64,000 bases of DNA from Zea mays (GCF_902167145.1 NC_050100.1:201537974-201601973); one strand, 5' to 3'; numbered from the stretch's first letter, positions 1-15,200 are shown. A program made the numbers and translations. The notes: generated from the letters alone by a model not told the origin.

Positions 1-3000
1 GGATACCATTTCTTGGTCAAAAATCCGTAGGTGTTAGCCTTCGGTATTATTGAAAATGGTCGTTCATGGCTATTTTCGACAAAAATGGGGGTTGTGTGGC
101 CATTGATCATCGACTAGAGGCTCATACACCTCACCCCACATATGTTTCCTTGCCATAGATCACATTCTTGGATTTCTGGTGGAGACCATTTCTTTGTCAA
201 AAATCCGTAGGTCTTAGCCTCTAGTATTGTTGAAAATTGTCGCTGATGGCTATTTTCATAAAAAAATGGGGGTTGTGTGGCCATTTATCATCGACTAGAG
301 GCTCATAAACCTCACCCCACATATGTTTCCTTGCCATAGATCACATTCTTGGATTTCTGGTGGAGACCATTTCTTGGTCAAAAACTCTTACGTGTTAGCC
401 TTCGGTATTATTGAAAATGACCGTTCATGGCTATTTTCGGCAAAATGGGGGTTGTGTGGCCATTGATCATCGACAAGAGGCTCGTACACCTCACCTCACA
501 TTTGTTTCCTTGCCATAGATCACATTCTTGGATTTCTGGTGGAGACCATTTCTTGGGCAAAAATCCGAATGTGTTAGCCTTTGGTATTTTTGAAAATGGT
601 CATTCATGGCAATTTTCGACAAAAATGGGGGTTGTGTGGCCATTGATCTTCGACCAGAGGCTCATACACCTCACTACACATATGTTTCCTTGCCATAGAT
701 CACATTCTTGGATTTATCGTGGAGACCATTTCATGGTCAAAAATCCGTAGGTGTTAGCCGTCAGTGTCATTGAAAAAGGTCGTTCATGGCTATTTTCGAC
801 AAAAATTAGGGTTGTGTGGCCATTGATCGTCGACCAGAGGCTCATACACCTCACCCCACATATGTTTCCTTGCCGTAGATCACATTCTTGGATTTCTGGT
901 GGATACCATTTCTTGGTCAAAAATCCGTAGGTGTTAGCCTTCGGTATTATTGAAAATGGTCGTTCATGGCTATTTTCGACAAAAATGGGGGTTGTGTGGC
1001 CATTGATCATCGACTAGAGGCTCATACACCTCACCCCACATATGTTTCCTTGCCATAGATCACATTCTTGGATATCTGGTGGAGACCATTTCTTGGTCAA
1101 AAATCCGTAGGTCTTAGCCTCTAGTATTGTTGAAAATGGTTGCTCATGGCTATTTTCATAAAAAAATGGGGGTTGTGTGGCCATTTACCATCGACTAGAG
1201 GCTCATAAACCTCACCCCACATATGTTTCCTTGCCATAGATCACATTCTTGGATTTCTGGTGGAGACCATTTCTTGGTCAAAAACTCTTACGTGTTAGCC
1301 TTCGGTATTATTGAAAATGATCGTTCATGGCTATTTTCGGCAAAATGGGGGTTGTGTGGCCATTGATCATCGACCAGAGGCTCGTACACCTCACCCCACA
1401 TTTGTTTCCTTGCCATAGATCACATTCTTGGATTTCTGGTGGAGACCATTTCTTGGGCAAAAATCCGAATGTGTTGGCCTTTGGTATTTTTGAAAATGGT
1501 CATTCATGGCTATTTTCGACAAAAATGGGGGTTGTGTGGCCATTGATCTTCGACCAGAGGCTCATACACCTCACTACACATATGTTTCCTTGCCATAGAT
1601 CACATTCTTGGATTTATGGTGGAGACCATTTCTTGGTCAAAAATCCGCAGGTGTTAGCCGTCAGTTGTCATTGAAAAAGGTCGTTCATGGCTATTTTCGA
1701 CAAAAATTAGGGTTGTGTGGCCATTGATCGTCGACCAGAGGCTCATACACCTCACCCCACATATGTTTCCTTGCCGTAGATCACATTCTTGGATTTCTGG
1801 TGGATACCATTTCTTGGTCAAAAATCCGTAGGTGTTAGCCTTCGGTATTATTGAAAATGGTCGTTCATGGCTATTTTCGACAAAAATGGGGGTTGTGTGG
1901 CCATTGATCATCGACTAGAGGCTCATACACCTCACCCCACATATGTTTCCTTGCCATAGATCACATTCTTGGATTTCTGGTGGAGACCATTTCTTTGTCA
2001 AAAATCCGTAGGTCTTAGCCTCTAGTATTGTTGAAAATGGTCGCTCATGGCTATTTTCATAAAAAAATGGGGGTTGTGTGGCCATTTATCATCGACTAGA
2101 GGCTCATAAACCTCACCCCACATATGTTTCCTTGCCATAGATCACATTCTTGGATTTCTGGTGGAGACCATTTCTTGGTCAAAAACTCTTACGTGTTAGC
2201 CTTCGGTATTATTGAAAATGACCGTTCATGGCTATTTTCGGCAAAATGGGGGTTGTGTGGCCATTGATCATCGACCAGAGGCTCGTACACCTCACCTCAC
2301 ATTTGTTTCCTTGCCATAGATCACATTCTTGGATTTCTGGTGGAGACCATTTCTTGGGCAAAAATCCGAATGTGTTAGCCTTTGGTATTTTTGAAAATGG
2401 TCATTCATGGCTATTTTCGACAAAAATGGGGGTTGTGTGGCCATTGATCTTCGACCAGAGGCTCATACACCTCACTACACATATGTTTCCTTGCCATAGA
2501 TCACATTCTTGGATTTATGGTGGAGACCATTTCTTGGTCAAAAATCCGTAGGTGTTAGCCTTTAGTGTCATTGAAAATGGTCGTTCATGGCTATTTTTGA
2601 CAAAAATTAGGGTTGTGTGGCCATTGATCGTCGACCAGAGGCTCATAAACCTCACCCCACATATGTTTCCTTGCCGTAGATCACATTCTTGGATTTCTGG
2701 TGGAGACCATTTCTTGGTCAAAAATCTGTAGGTGTTAGCCTCTAGTATTATTGAAAATGGTCGCTCATGGCTATTTTCATAAAAATGGGGGTTGTGTGGC
2801 CATTTATCATCGACTAGAGGCTCATAAACCTCACCCCACATATGTTTCCTTGCCATAGATCACATTCTTGGATTTCTGGTGGAGACCATTTCTTGGTTAA
2901 AAACTCGTACGTGTTAGCCTTCGGTATTATTGAAAATGGTCGTTCATGGATATTTTCGACAAAATGGGGGTTGTGTGGCCATTGATCATCGACCAGAGGC

Positions 3001-5040
3001 TCGTACACCTCACCCCACATATGTTTCCTTGCCATAGATCACATTCTTTGATTTCTGGTGGAGACCATTTCTTGGGCAAAAATCCGAATGTGTTAGCCTT
3101 TGGTATTTTTGAAAATGGTCATTCATGGCTATTTTCGACAAAAATGGGGGTTGTGTGGCCATTGATCTTCGACCAGAGGCTCATACACCTCACTACACAT
3201 ATGTTTCCTTGCCATAGATCACATTCTTGGATTTATGGTGGAGACCATTTCTTGGTCAAAAATCCATAGGTGTTAGCCGTCAGTGTCATTGAAAATGGTC
3301 GTTCATGGCTATTTTCGACAAAAATTAGGGTTGTGTGGCCATTGATCGTCGACCAGAGGCTCATACACCTCACCCTACATATGTTTCCTTGTCATAGATC
3401 ACATTCTTGGATTTCTGGTGGAGACCATTTCTTGGTCAAAAATCCGTAGGTGTTAGCCTTCGGTATTATTGAAAATGGTCGTTCATGGCTATTTTCGACA
3501 AAAATGGGGTTGTGTGGCCATTGATCATCGACCAGAGGCTCGTACACCTCACCCCACATATGTTTCCTTGCCATAGATCACATTCTTGGATTTCTGGTGG
3601 AGACCATTTCTTGGTCAAAAATCAGTAGGTCTTAGCCTCTAGTATTATTGAAAATGGTCGCTCATGGCTATTTTCATAAAAAATGGGGGTTATGTGGCCA
3701 TTTATAATCGACTGGAGGCTCATAAACCTCACCCCACATATGTTTCCTTGCCATAGATCACATTCTTGGATTTCTGTGGAGACCATTTCTTGGTCAAAAA
3801 CTCGTACGTGTTAGCCTTCGGTATTATTGAAAATGGTCGTTCATGGCTATTTTCGGCAAAATGGGGGTTGTGTGGCCATTGATCATCGACCAGAGGCTCC
3901 TACACCTCACCCCACATATGTTTCCTTGCCATAGATCACATTCTTAGATTTCTGGTGGAGACCATTTCTTGGGCAAAAATCCGAATGTGTTAGCCTTTGG
4001 TATTTTTGAAAATGGTCATTCATGGCTATTTTCGACAAAAATGGGGGTTGTGTGGCCATTGATCTTCGACCAGAGGCTCATACACCTCACTACACATATG
4101 ATTCCTTGCCATAGATCACATTCTTGGATTTATGGTGGAGACCATTTCTTGGTCAAAAATCCGTAGGTGTTAGCCTTCAGTGTCATTGAAAATGGTCGTT
4201 CATGGCTATTTTTGACAAAAATTAGGGTTGTGTGGCCATTGATCGTCGACCAGAGGCTCATACACCTCACGCCACATATGTTTCCTTGCCGTAGATCACA
4301 TTCTTGGATTTCTGGTGGAGACCATTTTTTGGTCAAAAATTCGTAGGTGTTAGCCTTCGGTATTATTGAAAATGGTCGTTCATGGCTATTTTCGACAAAA
4401 ATGGGGGTCATGTGGCCATTGCTCATCGACCTGAGGCTCATACACCTCACCCCACATATGTTTCCTTGCCATAGATCACATTCTTGGGTTTCTGGTGGAG
4501 ACCATTTCTTGGACAAAAATCCGTAGGTGTTAGCCTCTAGTATTATTGAAAATGGTCGCTCATGGCTATTTTCATAAAAAATGGGGGTTGTGTGGCCATT
4601 TATCATCGACTAGAGGCTCATAAACTTCACCCCACATATGTTTCCTTGCCATAGATCACATTCTTGGATTTCTGGTGGAGACCATTTCTTGGTCAAAAAC
4701 TCGTACGTGTTAGCCTTCGGTATTATTGAAAATGGTCGTTCATGGCTATTTTCGGCAAAATGGGGGTTGTGTGGCCATTGATCATCGACCAGAGGCTCGT
4801 ACACCTCACCCCACATAAGTTTCCTTGCCATAGATCACATTCTTGGATTTCTGGTGGAGACCATTTCTTGGGCAAAAATCCGAATGTGTTAGCCTTTGGT
4901 ATTTTTAAAAATGGTGATTCATGGCTATTTTCGACAAAAATGGGGTTGTGTGGCCATTGATCTTCGACCAGAGGCTCATACACCTCACTACACATATGTT
5001 TCCTTGCCATAGATCACATTCTTGGATTTATGGTGGAGAC
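1..5040 (-). repeat. 5-unit (about 900 bp) higher-order repeat in the left arm
   Basis: Groups of five knob180 units recur with a 900-bp period. The distinctive unit starting GGATACCATTTC lies at 1, 901 and 1802. A unit with a shortened CGGCAAAATGGGGG spacer recurs at about 437, 1337, 2238, 3854 and 4753, with a near match (GACAAAATGGGGG) at about 2958. Copies begin near 1, 901, 1802, 2702, 3420 and 4319. The fourth copy has only four units (718 bp), having lost the GGATACC unit. The first three copies are very similar and later ones are more diverged. The same 5-unit type returns in inverted orientation at 44.4-58.4 kb. Confidence 0.85.
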
Positions 5041-7380
5041 TATTTCTTGGTCAGAAATCCATAGGTGTTAGCCTTTAGTGTCATTGAAAATGGTCGTTCA
5101 TGGCTATTTTCGACAAAAATGGGGGTTGTGTGGCCATTGATCATCGACCAGAGGCTCGTACACTTCACCCCACATATGTTTTCTTTCCATAGATCACATT
5201 CTTGGATTTCTGGAGGAGACCATTCCTTGGTCAAAAATCTGTTGGTGTTAGCCTTCAGCATTATTGAAAATGGTCGTTCATGGCTATTTTTGACTAAAAT
5301 GGGGGTTGTGTGGCCATTTATCATCGACCAGAGGCTCGTGCAATTCATCCCACATATGTTTCCTTGCCATAGATCACATTCTTGGATTTCTGGTGGAGAC
5401 CATTTCTTGGTCAAAAATCCGTACGTGTTAGCCTTCGGTATTATTGAATATGGTCATTCATGGCTATTTTTGACAAAAATGGGGGTTGTGTGGCCAATGA
5501 TCATCGACCAAAGGCTCGTACACCTCACCCCACATATGTTTCCTTGCCATAGATCACATTCTTGGATTTTCGGTGGAGACCATTTCTTGGTCAAAAATCT
5601 GTACGTGTTAGCCTTCAGTATTATTGAAAATGGTCATTCATGGCTATTTTCGACAAAAATGGGGGTTGTGTGCCATTGATCATCGACCAGAGGCTCGTAA
5701 ACCTCACCCCACATATGTTTCCTTGCCATAGATCACATTCTTTGATTTCTGGTGGAGACCATTTCTTGGTCAAAAATCTGAATGTTTTAGCCTTCAGTAC
5801 TATTGAAAATGGTCGTTCATGGCTATTTTCGACAAAAATGAGGGTTGTGTGGCCATTGATATTCGAACAAAGGCTCATACATCTCACTACACATATTATT
5901 CCTTGTCATAGATCACATTCTTGGATTTATTGTGGAGACCATTTCTTGGTCAAAATTTCGTAGGTGTTAGCCTTCAGTGTCATTGAAAATGGTCGTTCAT
6001 GGCTATTTTTGACAAAAATGGGGTTTGTGTGGCCATTGATCATCCTCCAGAGGCTCGTACACTTCACCCCACATATGTTTTCTTGCAAGAGATCACATTC
6101 TAGGATTTTTGGTGGAGACCATTTCTTGGTCAAAAATCCGTTGGTGTTAGCCTTCGGTATTATTGAAAATGGTCGTTCATGGCTATTTTGGACTAAAATG
6201 GGGGTTGTGTGGCCATTTATCATTGACCAGAGGCTCATACACCTCACCCCACATATGTTTCCTTGCCATAGATCACATTCTTGGATTTCTGGTGGAGACC
6301 ATTTCTTGTTCAAAAATCCGTACGTGTTAGCCTTCGGTATTATTGAAAATGGTCATTCATGGCTATTTTCGACAAAAATGGGGGTTGTGTGGCCAATGAT
6401 CATCAACTAGAGGCTCGTAAACCTCACCTGACATATGTTTCCTTGCCATAGATCACATTCTTTCATTTCTGGTGGAGACCATTTTTTGGTCAAAAATCCG
6501 AATGTGTTAGCCTTCGGTACTATTGAAAATGGTCGTTCATGGCTATTTTCGACAAAAATGGGAGTTGTGTGGCCATTGATATTCGACCAGAGGCTCATAG
6601 ACCTCACTACACATATGTTTCCTTGCCATAGATCACATTCTTGGATTTATGGTGGAGACCATTTCTTGGTCAAAAATCAGTAGGTGTTAGCCTTAAGTGT
6701 CATTGAAAATGGTTGTTCATGGCTATTTTCGACAAAAATAGGGGTTGTGTGGCCATTGATCATCGACCAGAGGCTCGTACACCTCACCCCACATTTGTTT
6801 CCTTGCCATAGATCATATTCTTGGATTTCTAGTGGAGACCATTTCCTGGTAAAAAATCCGTAGGCGTTAGCCAATAGTATTATTGAAAATGGTCGTTCAT
6901 GGCTATTTTCATCAAAAATGGGGGTTGTGTGGCCATATATCATCGACCAGAGGCTCGTACACCTCACCCCACATAAGTTTCCTTGCCATAGTTCACATTC
7001 TTGGATTTCTGGTGGAGACCATTTCTTGGTCAAAAATCCGTAGGTGTTAGCCTTCGGTATTATTGAAAATGGTCGTTCATCGCTATTTTCGACAAAAATG
7101 GGGGTTGTGTGGCCATTGATCATCAACCAGAGGCTCATACACCTCACCCCACATATGTTTCCTTGCTATAGATCACATTCTTGGATTTCTGGTGGAGACC
7201 ATTTCTTGGTAAAAAATCCGTAGGTGTTAGCCAATAGTATTATTGAAAATGGTCGTTCATGGCTATTTTCATCAAAAATGGGGGTTGTGTGGCCATATAT
7301 CATCGACCAGAGGCTCGTACACCTCACCCCACATAAGTTTCCTTGCCATAGATCACATTCTTGGATTTCTGGTGGAGACC

Positions 7381-10300
7381 ATTTCTTGGTCAAAAATTCG
7401 TACGTGTTAGCCTTCGGTATTATTGAAAATGGTCGTTCATGGCTATTTTCGACAAAATGGGGGTTGTGTGGCCATTGATCATCGACCAGAGCCTCGTACA
7501 CCTCACCCCACATATGTTACCTTGCCATAGATCACATTCTTGGATTTCTGGTGGAGACCATTTCATGGGCAAAAATCCGAATGTGTTAGCCTTCGGTATT
7601 CTTGAAAATGGTCATTCATGGCTATTTTCGACAAAAATGGGGGTTGTGTGGCCATTGATCTTCGACCAAAGGCTCATACACCTCACAATACATATGTTTC
7701 CTTGCCATAGATCAAATTCTTGGATTTATGGTGGAGACCATTTCTTGGTCAAAAATCCATAGGTGTTAGCCTTCAGTGTCATTGAAAATGGTCGTTCATG
7801 GCTATTTTCGACAAAAATGGGGGTTGTGTGGCCATTGATCATCGACCAGAGGCTCGTACACTTCACCCCACATATGTTTTCTTGCCATAGATCACATTCT
7901 TGGATTTCTGGTGGAGACCATTTCTTGGTCAAAAATCTGTTGGTGTTAGCCTTCGGTATTATTGAAAATGGTCGTTCATGGCTATTTTCGACTAAAATGG
8001 GGGTTGTGTGGCCATTTATCATCGACCAGAGGCTCATACACCTCACCCCACATATGTTTCCTTGCCATAGATCACATTCTTGGATATCTGGTGGAGACCA
8101 TTTCTTGGTCAAAAATCCGTAGTGTTAGCCTTCGGAATTATTGAAAATGGTCATTCATGGCTATTTTCGACAAAAATGGGGGTCATGTGGCCATTGATCA
8201 TATACCAGAGGCTTGTACACCTAAACCCACATATGTTTCCTTGCCATAGATCACATTCTTGGATTTATGGTGCAGACCATTTTTTGGTCAAAAATCTGTA
8301 GTTGTTAGCCTTTAGTGTCATTGAAAATCGTCGTTCATGGCTATTTTCAACAAAAATTAGGGTTGTGTGGCCATTGATCATCGACCAGAGGCTCGTACAC
8401 CTCACCCCACATATGTTTCCTTGTCGTAGATCACATTCTTGGATTTCTGGTGGAGACCTTTTCTTGGTCAAAAATCCGTAGGTGTTAGCCTTCAGTATTA
8501 TAGAAAATGGTCGTTCATGGCTATTTTCGACAAAAATGGGGGTTGTGTGGCCATTGATCATAGACCAGAGGCTCATACACCTCACCCCACATATGTTTCC
8601 TTGCCATATATTACATTCTTGGATTTCTGGTGGAGACCATTTCTTAGTCAAAAATCCATAGGTGTTAGCCTCTAGTATTATTGAAAATGGTCGCTCATGG
8701 CTATTTTCATCAAAAATGGGGGTTGTGTGGCCATCTATCATCGACTAGAGGCTCGTAAACCTCACCCCACATATGTTTCCTTGCCATAGATCACATTCTT
8801 GGATTTCTGGTGGAGACCATTTCTTGGTCAAAAATTCGTACGTGTTAGCCTTCGGTATTATTGAAAATGGTCGTTGATGGCTATTTTCTGCAAAATGGGG
8901 GTTGTGTGGCCATTGATCATCGACCAGAGGCTCGTACACCTCACCCCACTTATGTTTCCTTGCCATAGATCACATTCTTGGATTTCTTGTGGAGACCATT
9001 TCTTGGTCAAAAATTCGTACGTGTTAGCCTTCGGTATTATTGAAAATGGTCGTTCATGGCTATTTTCGACAAAATGGGGGTTGTGTGGCCATTGATCATC
9101 GACCAGAGCCTCGTACACCTCACCCCACATATGTTACCTTGCCATAGATCACATTCTTGGATTTCTGGTGGAGACCATTTCATGGGCAAAAATCCGAATG
9201 TGTTAGCCTTCGGTATTCTTGAAAATGGTCATTCATGGCTATTTTCGACAAAAATGGGGGTTGTGTGGCCATTGATCTTCGACCAGAGGCTCATACACCT
9301 CACAATACATATGTTTCCTTGCCATAGATCAAATTCTTGGATTTATGGTGGAGACCATTTCTTGGTCAAAAATCCATAGGTGTTAGCCTTCAGTGTCATT
9401 GAAAATGGTCGTTCATGGCTATTTTCGACAAAAATGGGGGTTGTGTGGCCATTGATCATCGACCAGAGGCTCGTACACTTCACCCCACATATGTTTTCTT
9501 GCCATAGATCACATTCTTGGATTTCTGGTGGAGACCATTTCTTGGTCAAAAATCTGTTGGTGTTAGCCTTCGGTATTATTGAAAATGGTCGTTCATGGCT
9601 ATTTTCGACTAAAATGGGGGTTGTGTGGCCATTTATCATCGACCAGAGGCTCATACACCTCACCCCACATATGTTTCCTTGCCATAGATCACATTCTTGG
9701 ATATCTGGTGGAGACCATTTCTTGGTCAAAAATCCGTAGTGTTAGCCTTCGGAATTATTGAAAATGGTCATTCATGGCTATTTTCGACAAAAATGGGGGT
9801 CATGTGGCCATTGATCATATACCAGAGGCTTGTACACCTAAACCCACATATGTTTCCTTGCCATAGATCACATTCTTGGATTTATGGTGCAGACCATTTT
9901 TTGGTCAAAAATCTGTAGTTGTTAGCCTTTAGTGTCATTGAAAATCGTCGTTCATGGCTATTTTCAACAAAAATTAGGGTTGTGTGGCCATTGATCATCG
10001 ACCAGAGGCTCGTACACCTCACCCCACATATGTTTCCTTGTCGTAGATCACATTCTTGGATTTCTGGTGGAGACCTTTTCTTGGTCAAAAATCCGTAGGT
10101 GTTAGCCTTCAGTATTATTGAAAATGGTCGTTCATGGCTATTTTCGACAAAAATGGGGGTTGTGTGGCCATTGATCATAGACCAGAGGCTCATACACCTC
10201 ACCCCACATATGTTTCCTTGCCATATATTACATTCTTGGATTTCTGGTGGAGACCATTTCTTAGTCAAAAATCCATAGGTGTTAGCCTCTAGTATTATTG

Positions 10301-12231
10301 AAAATGGTCGCTCATGGCTATTTTCATCAAAAATGGGGGTTGTGTGGCCATCTATCATCGACTAGAGGCTCGTAAACCTCACCCCACATATGTTTCCTTG
10401 CCATAGATCACATTCTTGGATTTCTGGTGGAGACCATTTCTTGGTCAAAAATTCGTACGTGTTAGCCTTCGGTATTATTGAAAATGGTCGTTGATGGCTA
10501 TTTTCTGCAAAATGGGGGTTGTGTGGCCATTGATCATCGACCAGAGGCTCGTACACCTCACCCCACTTATGTTTCCTTGCCATAGATCACATTCTTGGAT
10601 TTCTTGTGGAGACCATTTCTTGGTCAAAAATTCGTACGTGTTAGCCTTCGGTATTATTGAAAATGGTCGTTCATGGCTATTTTCGACAAAATGGGGGTTG
10701 TGTGGCCATTGATCATCGACCAGAGCCTCGTACACCTCACCCCACATATGTTACCTTGCCATAGATCACATTCTTGGATTTCTGGTGGAGACCATTTCAT
10801 GGGCAAAAATCCGAATGTGTTAGCCTTCGGTATTCTTGAAAATGGTCATTCATGGCTATTTTCGACAAAAATGGGGGTTGTGTGGCCATTGATCTTCGAC
10901 CAGAGGCTCATACACCTCACAATACATATGTTTCCTTGCCATAGATCAAATTCTTGGATTTATGGTGGAGACCATTTCTTGGTCAAAAATCCATAGGTGT
11001 TAGCCTTCAGTGTCATTGAAAATGGTCGTTCATGGCTATTTTCGACAAAAATGGGGGTTGTGTGGCCATTGATCATCGACCAGAGGCTCGTACACTTCAC
11101 CCCACATATGTTTTCTTGCCATAAATCACATTCTTGGATTTCTGGTGGAGACCATTTCTTGGTCAAAAATCTGTTGGTGTTAGCCTTCGGTATTATTGAA
11201 AATGGTCGTTCATGGCTATTTTCGACTAAAATGGGGGTTGTGTGGCCATTTATCATCGACCAGAGGCTCATACACCTCACCCCACATATGTTTCCTTGCC
11301 ATAGATCACATTCTTGGATATCTGGTGGAGACCATTTCTATGTCAAAAATCCGTAGTGTTAGCCTTCGGTATTATTGAAAATGGTCATTCATGGCTATTT
11401 TCGACAAAAATGGGGGTCATGTGGCCATTGATCATATACCAGAGGCTCGTACACCTAAACCCACATATGTTTCCTTGCCGTAGATCACATTCTTGGATTT
11501 ATGGTGCAGACCATTTTTTGGTCAAAAATCTGTAGTTGTTAGCCTTCAGTGTCATTGAAAATGGTCGTTCATGGCTATTTTCAACAAAAATTAGGGTTGT
11601 GTGGCCATTGATCATCGACCAGAGGCTCGTACACCTCACCCCACATATGTTTCCTTGTCGTAGATCACATTCTTGGATTTCTGGTGGAGACCTTTTCTTG
11701 GTCAAAAATCCGTAGGTGTTAGCCTTCGGTATTATTGAAAATGGTCGTTCATGGCTATTTTCGACAAAAATGGGGGTTGTGTGGCCATTGATCATAGACC
11801 AGAGGCTCATACACCTCACCCCACATATGTTTCCTTGCCATAGATCACATTCTTGGATTTCTGGTGGAGACCATTTCTTAGTCAAAAATCCATAGGTGTT
11901 AGCCTCTAGTATTATTGAAAATGGTCGCTCATGGCTATTTTCATCAAAAATGGGGGTTGTGTGGCCATCTATCATCGACTAGAGGCTCGTAAACCTCACC
12001 CCACATATGTTTCCTTGCCATAGATCACATTCTTGGATTTCTGGTGGAGACCATTTCTTGGTCAAAAATTCGTACGTGTTAGCCTTCGGTATTATTGAAA
12101 ATGGTCGTTGATGGCTATTTTCTGCAAAATGGGGGTTGTGTGGCCATTGATCATCGACCAGAGGCTCGTACACCTCACCCCACATATGTTTCCTTGCCAT
12201 AGATCTCATTCTTGGATTTCTTGTGGAGACC
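7381..12231 (-). repeat. 9-unit (1617 bp) higher-order repeat, three tandem copies
   Basis: Three consecutive blocks of nine knob180 units repeat with a period of exactly 1617 bp: about 7381-8997, 8998-10614 and 10615-12231. Shared private variants mark each block, for example the one-base-short GTAGTGTTAGCC at 8119, 9736 and 11352, the GGGGGTCATGTGGCC variant at 8179, 9796 and 11414, and CCAGAGCCTCG at about 7486, 9103 and 10720. Copies 1 and 2 look almost identical over their whole length. Copy 3 carries a handful of differences, such as TTCTATGTCAAA near 11337. This points to recent unequal exchange or local amplification. Confidence 0.9.
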
Positions 12232-15200
12232 ATTTCTTGGGAAAAAATCCGAATGTGTTAGCCTTTGGTATTTTTGAAAATGGTCATTCATGGCTATTTT
12301 CGACAAAAATGGGGGTTGTGTGGCCATTGATCTTTGACCAGAGGCTCATACACCTCACTACACTTATGTTTCCTTGCCGTAGATCACATTCTTGGATTTA
12401 TGGTGGAGACCATTTCTTGGTCAGAAATCCATAGGTGTTAGCCTTTAGTGTCATTGAAAATGGTCGTTCATGGTTATTTTCGACAAAAATAGGGGTTGTG
12501 TGGCCATTGATCATCGACCAGAGGCTCGTACACTTCACCCCACATATGTTTTCTTTACATATATCACATTCTTGGATTTCTGGAGGAGACCATTTCTTGG
12601 TCAAAAATCTGTTGGTGTTAGCCTTCGGTATTGTTGAAAATGGTCGTTCATGGCTATTTTCGACTAAAATGGGGGTTGTGTGGCCATTTATCATCGATCA
12701 GAGGCTCGTACAATTCACCCCACATATGTTTCCTTGCCATAGATCACATTCTTGGATTTCTGGTGGAGACCATTTCTTGGTCAAAAATCCGTACGTGTTA
12801 GCCTTCGGTATTATTGAAAATGGTCACTCATGGCTATTTTCGACACAAATGGGGGTTGTGTGGCCATTGATCTTCGACCAGAGGCTCATACACCTCACTA
12901 CACATATGTTTCCTTGCCATAGATCACATTCTTGGATTTATGGTGGAGTCCATTTCTTGGTCAAAAATCCATAGGTGTTAGCCTTCAGTGTCATTGAAAA
13001 TGGTCGTTCATGGCTATTTTCGACAAAAATGGGGGTTGTGAGGCCATTGATCATCGACCAGAGGCTCGTACACTTCACCCCACATATGTTTTCTTGCCAT
13101 AGATCAGAATCTTGGATTTCTCGTGGAGACCATTTGTTGGTCAAAAATTCGTAGGTGTTAGCCTTCAGTGTCATTGAAAATGGTCATTCATGGCTATTTT
13201 CGACAAAAATGGGGGTTGTGTCGCCATTGATCATCGACCAGCGGATCGTACACCTCACCCCACATAAGTTTCCTTGCCATATATCACATTCTTGGATTTC
13301 TGGTGGAGACCATTTCTTGGTCAAAAATCCGTAGGTGTTAGCCTTCGGTATTATTGAAAAATGGTCGTTCATGGCTACTTTCGACAAAATGGGGGTTGTG
13401 TGGCAATTGATCATCGACCAAAAAGGCTCATACACCTCACCCACATGTGTTTCCTTGCCATAGACCACATTCTTGGATTTCTGGTGGTGACCATTTCTTG
13501 GTCAAAAATCCGTAGGTGTTAGCCTTCGGTATTATTGAAAATGGTCGTTCATGGCTATTTTCGACAAAAATGGGGTGGTGTGGCGATTGATCATCGACCA
13601 AAGGCTCATACACCTCACCCCACATATGTTTCCTTGCCATAGACCACATTCTTGGATTTCTGGTGGAGACCATTTGTTGGTCAAAAATCCGTAGGTGTTA
13701 GCTTTCGGTATTATTGAAAATGGTCGTTCATGGCTATTTTCATCAAAAATGGGGGTTGTGTGGCCATTTATCATCGACCAGAGGCTCGTACACCTCACCC
13801 CACATATGTTTCCTTGCCATAGAGCACACTCTTGGATTTCTAGTGGAGACCATTTCTTGGTCAAAAATTCATACGTGTTAGCCTTCGGTATTATTGAAAA
13901 TGGTCGTTCATGGCTATTTTCGACAAAATGGGGGTTGTGTGGCCATTGATCATCGACCAGAGGCTCGTACACCTCACCAACATATGTTTCCTTGCCGTAG
14001 ATCACATTCTTGGATTTCTGGTGGAGACCATTTCTTGGTCAAAAATCCGTACGTGTTAGCCTTCGGTATTACTGAAAATGGTCGTTCATGGCTATTTTTG
14101 ACAAAATAGAGGTTCTGTGGCCATTGATCATCGACCAGAGGCTCATACACCTCACCTCACATATGTTTCCTTGACATAGATCACATTTTTGGATTTCTGG
14201 TGGAGACCATTTCTTGGGCAAAAATCTGAATGTGTTAGCCTTCGGTATTATTGAAAATGGTCATTCATGGCTATTTTCGACAAAAATGGGGGTTGTGTGG
14301 CCATTTATCTTCAACCAGAGGCTCATACACCTCACTACACATATGTTTTCTTGCCATAGATCACATTCTTGGATCTATGGGTGGAGACCAGTTCTTGGTA
14401 AAAAAATCCATAGGTGTTAGCCTTTAGTGTTATTGAAAATAGTCGTTCATGGCAATTTTCGACAAAAATGGGGGTTGTGTGGCCATTGATAATCGACCAG
14501 GGGCTCATACACCTCATTCCACATATGTTTCCTTGCCATAGGTCACATTCTTGGATTTCTGGTGGAGACCATTTCTTGCTCAAAAATCCGTAGGTGTTAG
14601 CCTTCGGTATTATTGAAAATGGTCGTTCATGGCTATTTTCGACAAAAATGGGGGTTGTGTGGCCATTTATCATCGACCAGAGGCTCGTACACCTCACCCC
14701 ACATATGTTTAATTGCCATAGATCACAATCTTGGATTTCTCGTGGAGGCCATTTCTTGGTCAAAAATCCGTACGTGTTAGCCTTTGGTATTATTGAAAAG
14801 GTCGTTCATGGCTGTTTTCGACAAAAATGGGGGTTGTGTGGCCATTGATAATCGACCAGAGGCTCGTACACCTCACCCCAATATGTTTCCTTGCCATAGA
14901 TCATATTCTTGAATTTCTGGTGGAGACGATTTCTTGGTCAAAAATCTGTACGTGTTAGCCTTCGGAATTGTTGAAAATGGTCATTCATGGCTATTTTCGA
15001 CACAAATGGGTAGTTGTGTGGCCATTGATCTTCGACCAGAGGCTCATACACCTCACTACACATATGTTTCCTTGCAATAGATCTCATTCTTGGATTTATG
15101 GTGGAGACCATTTCTTGGTCAAAAATCCATAGGTGTTAGCCTTCAGTGTCATTGAAAATGGTCGTTCATGGCTATTATCGACAAAAATGGGGGTTGTGTG

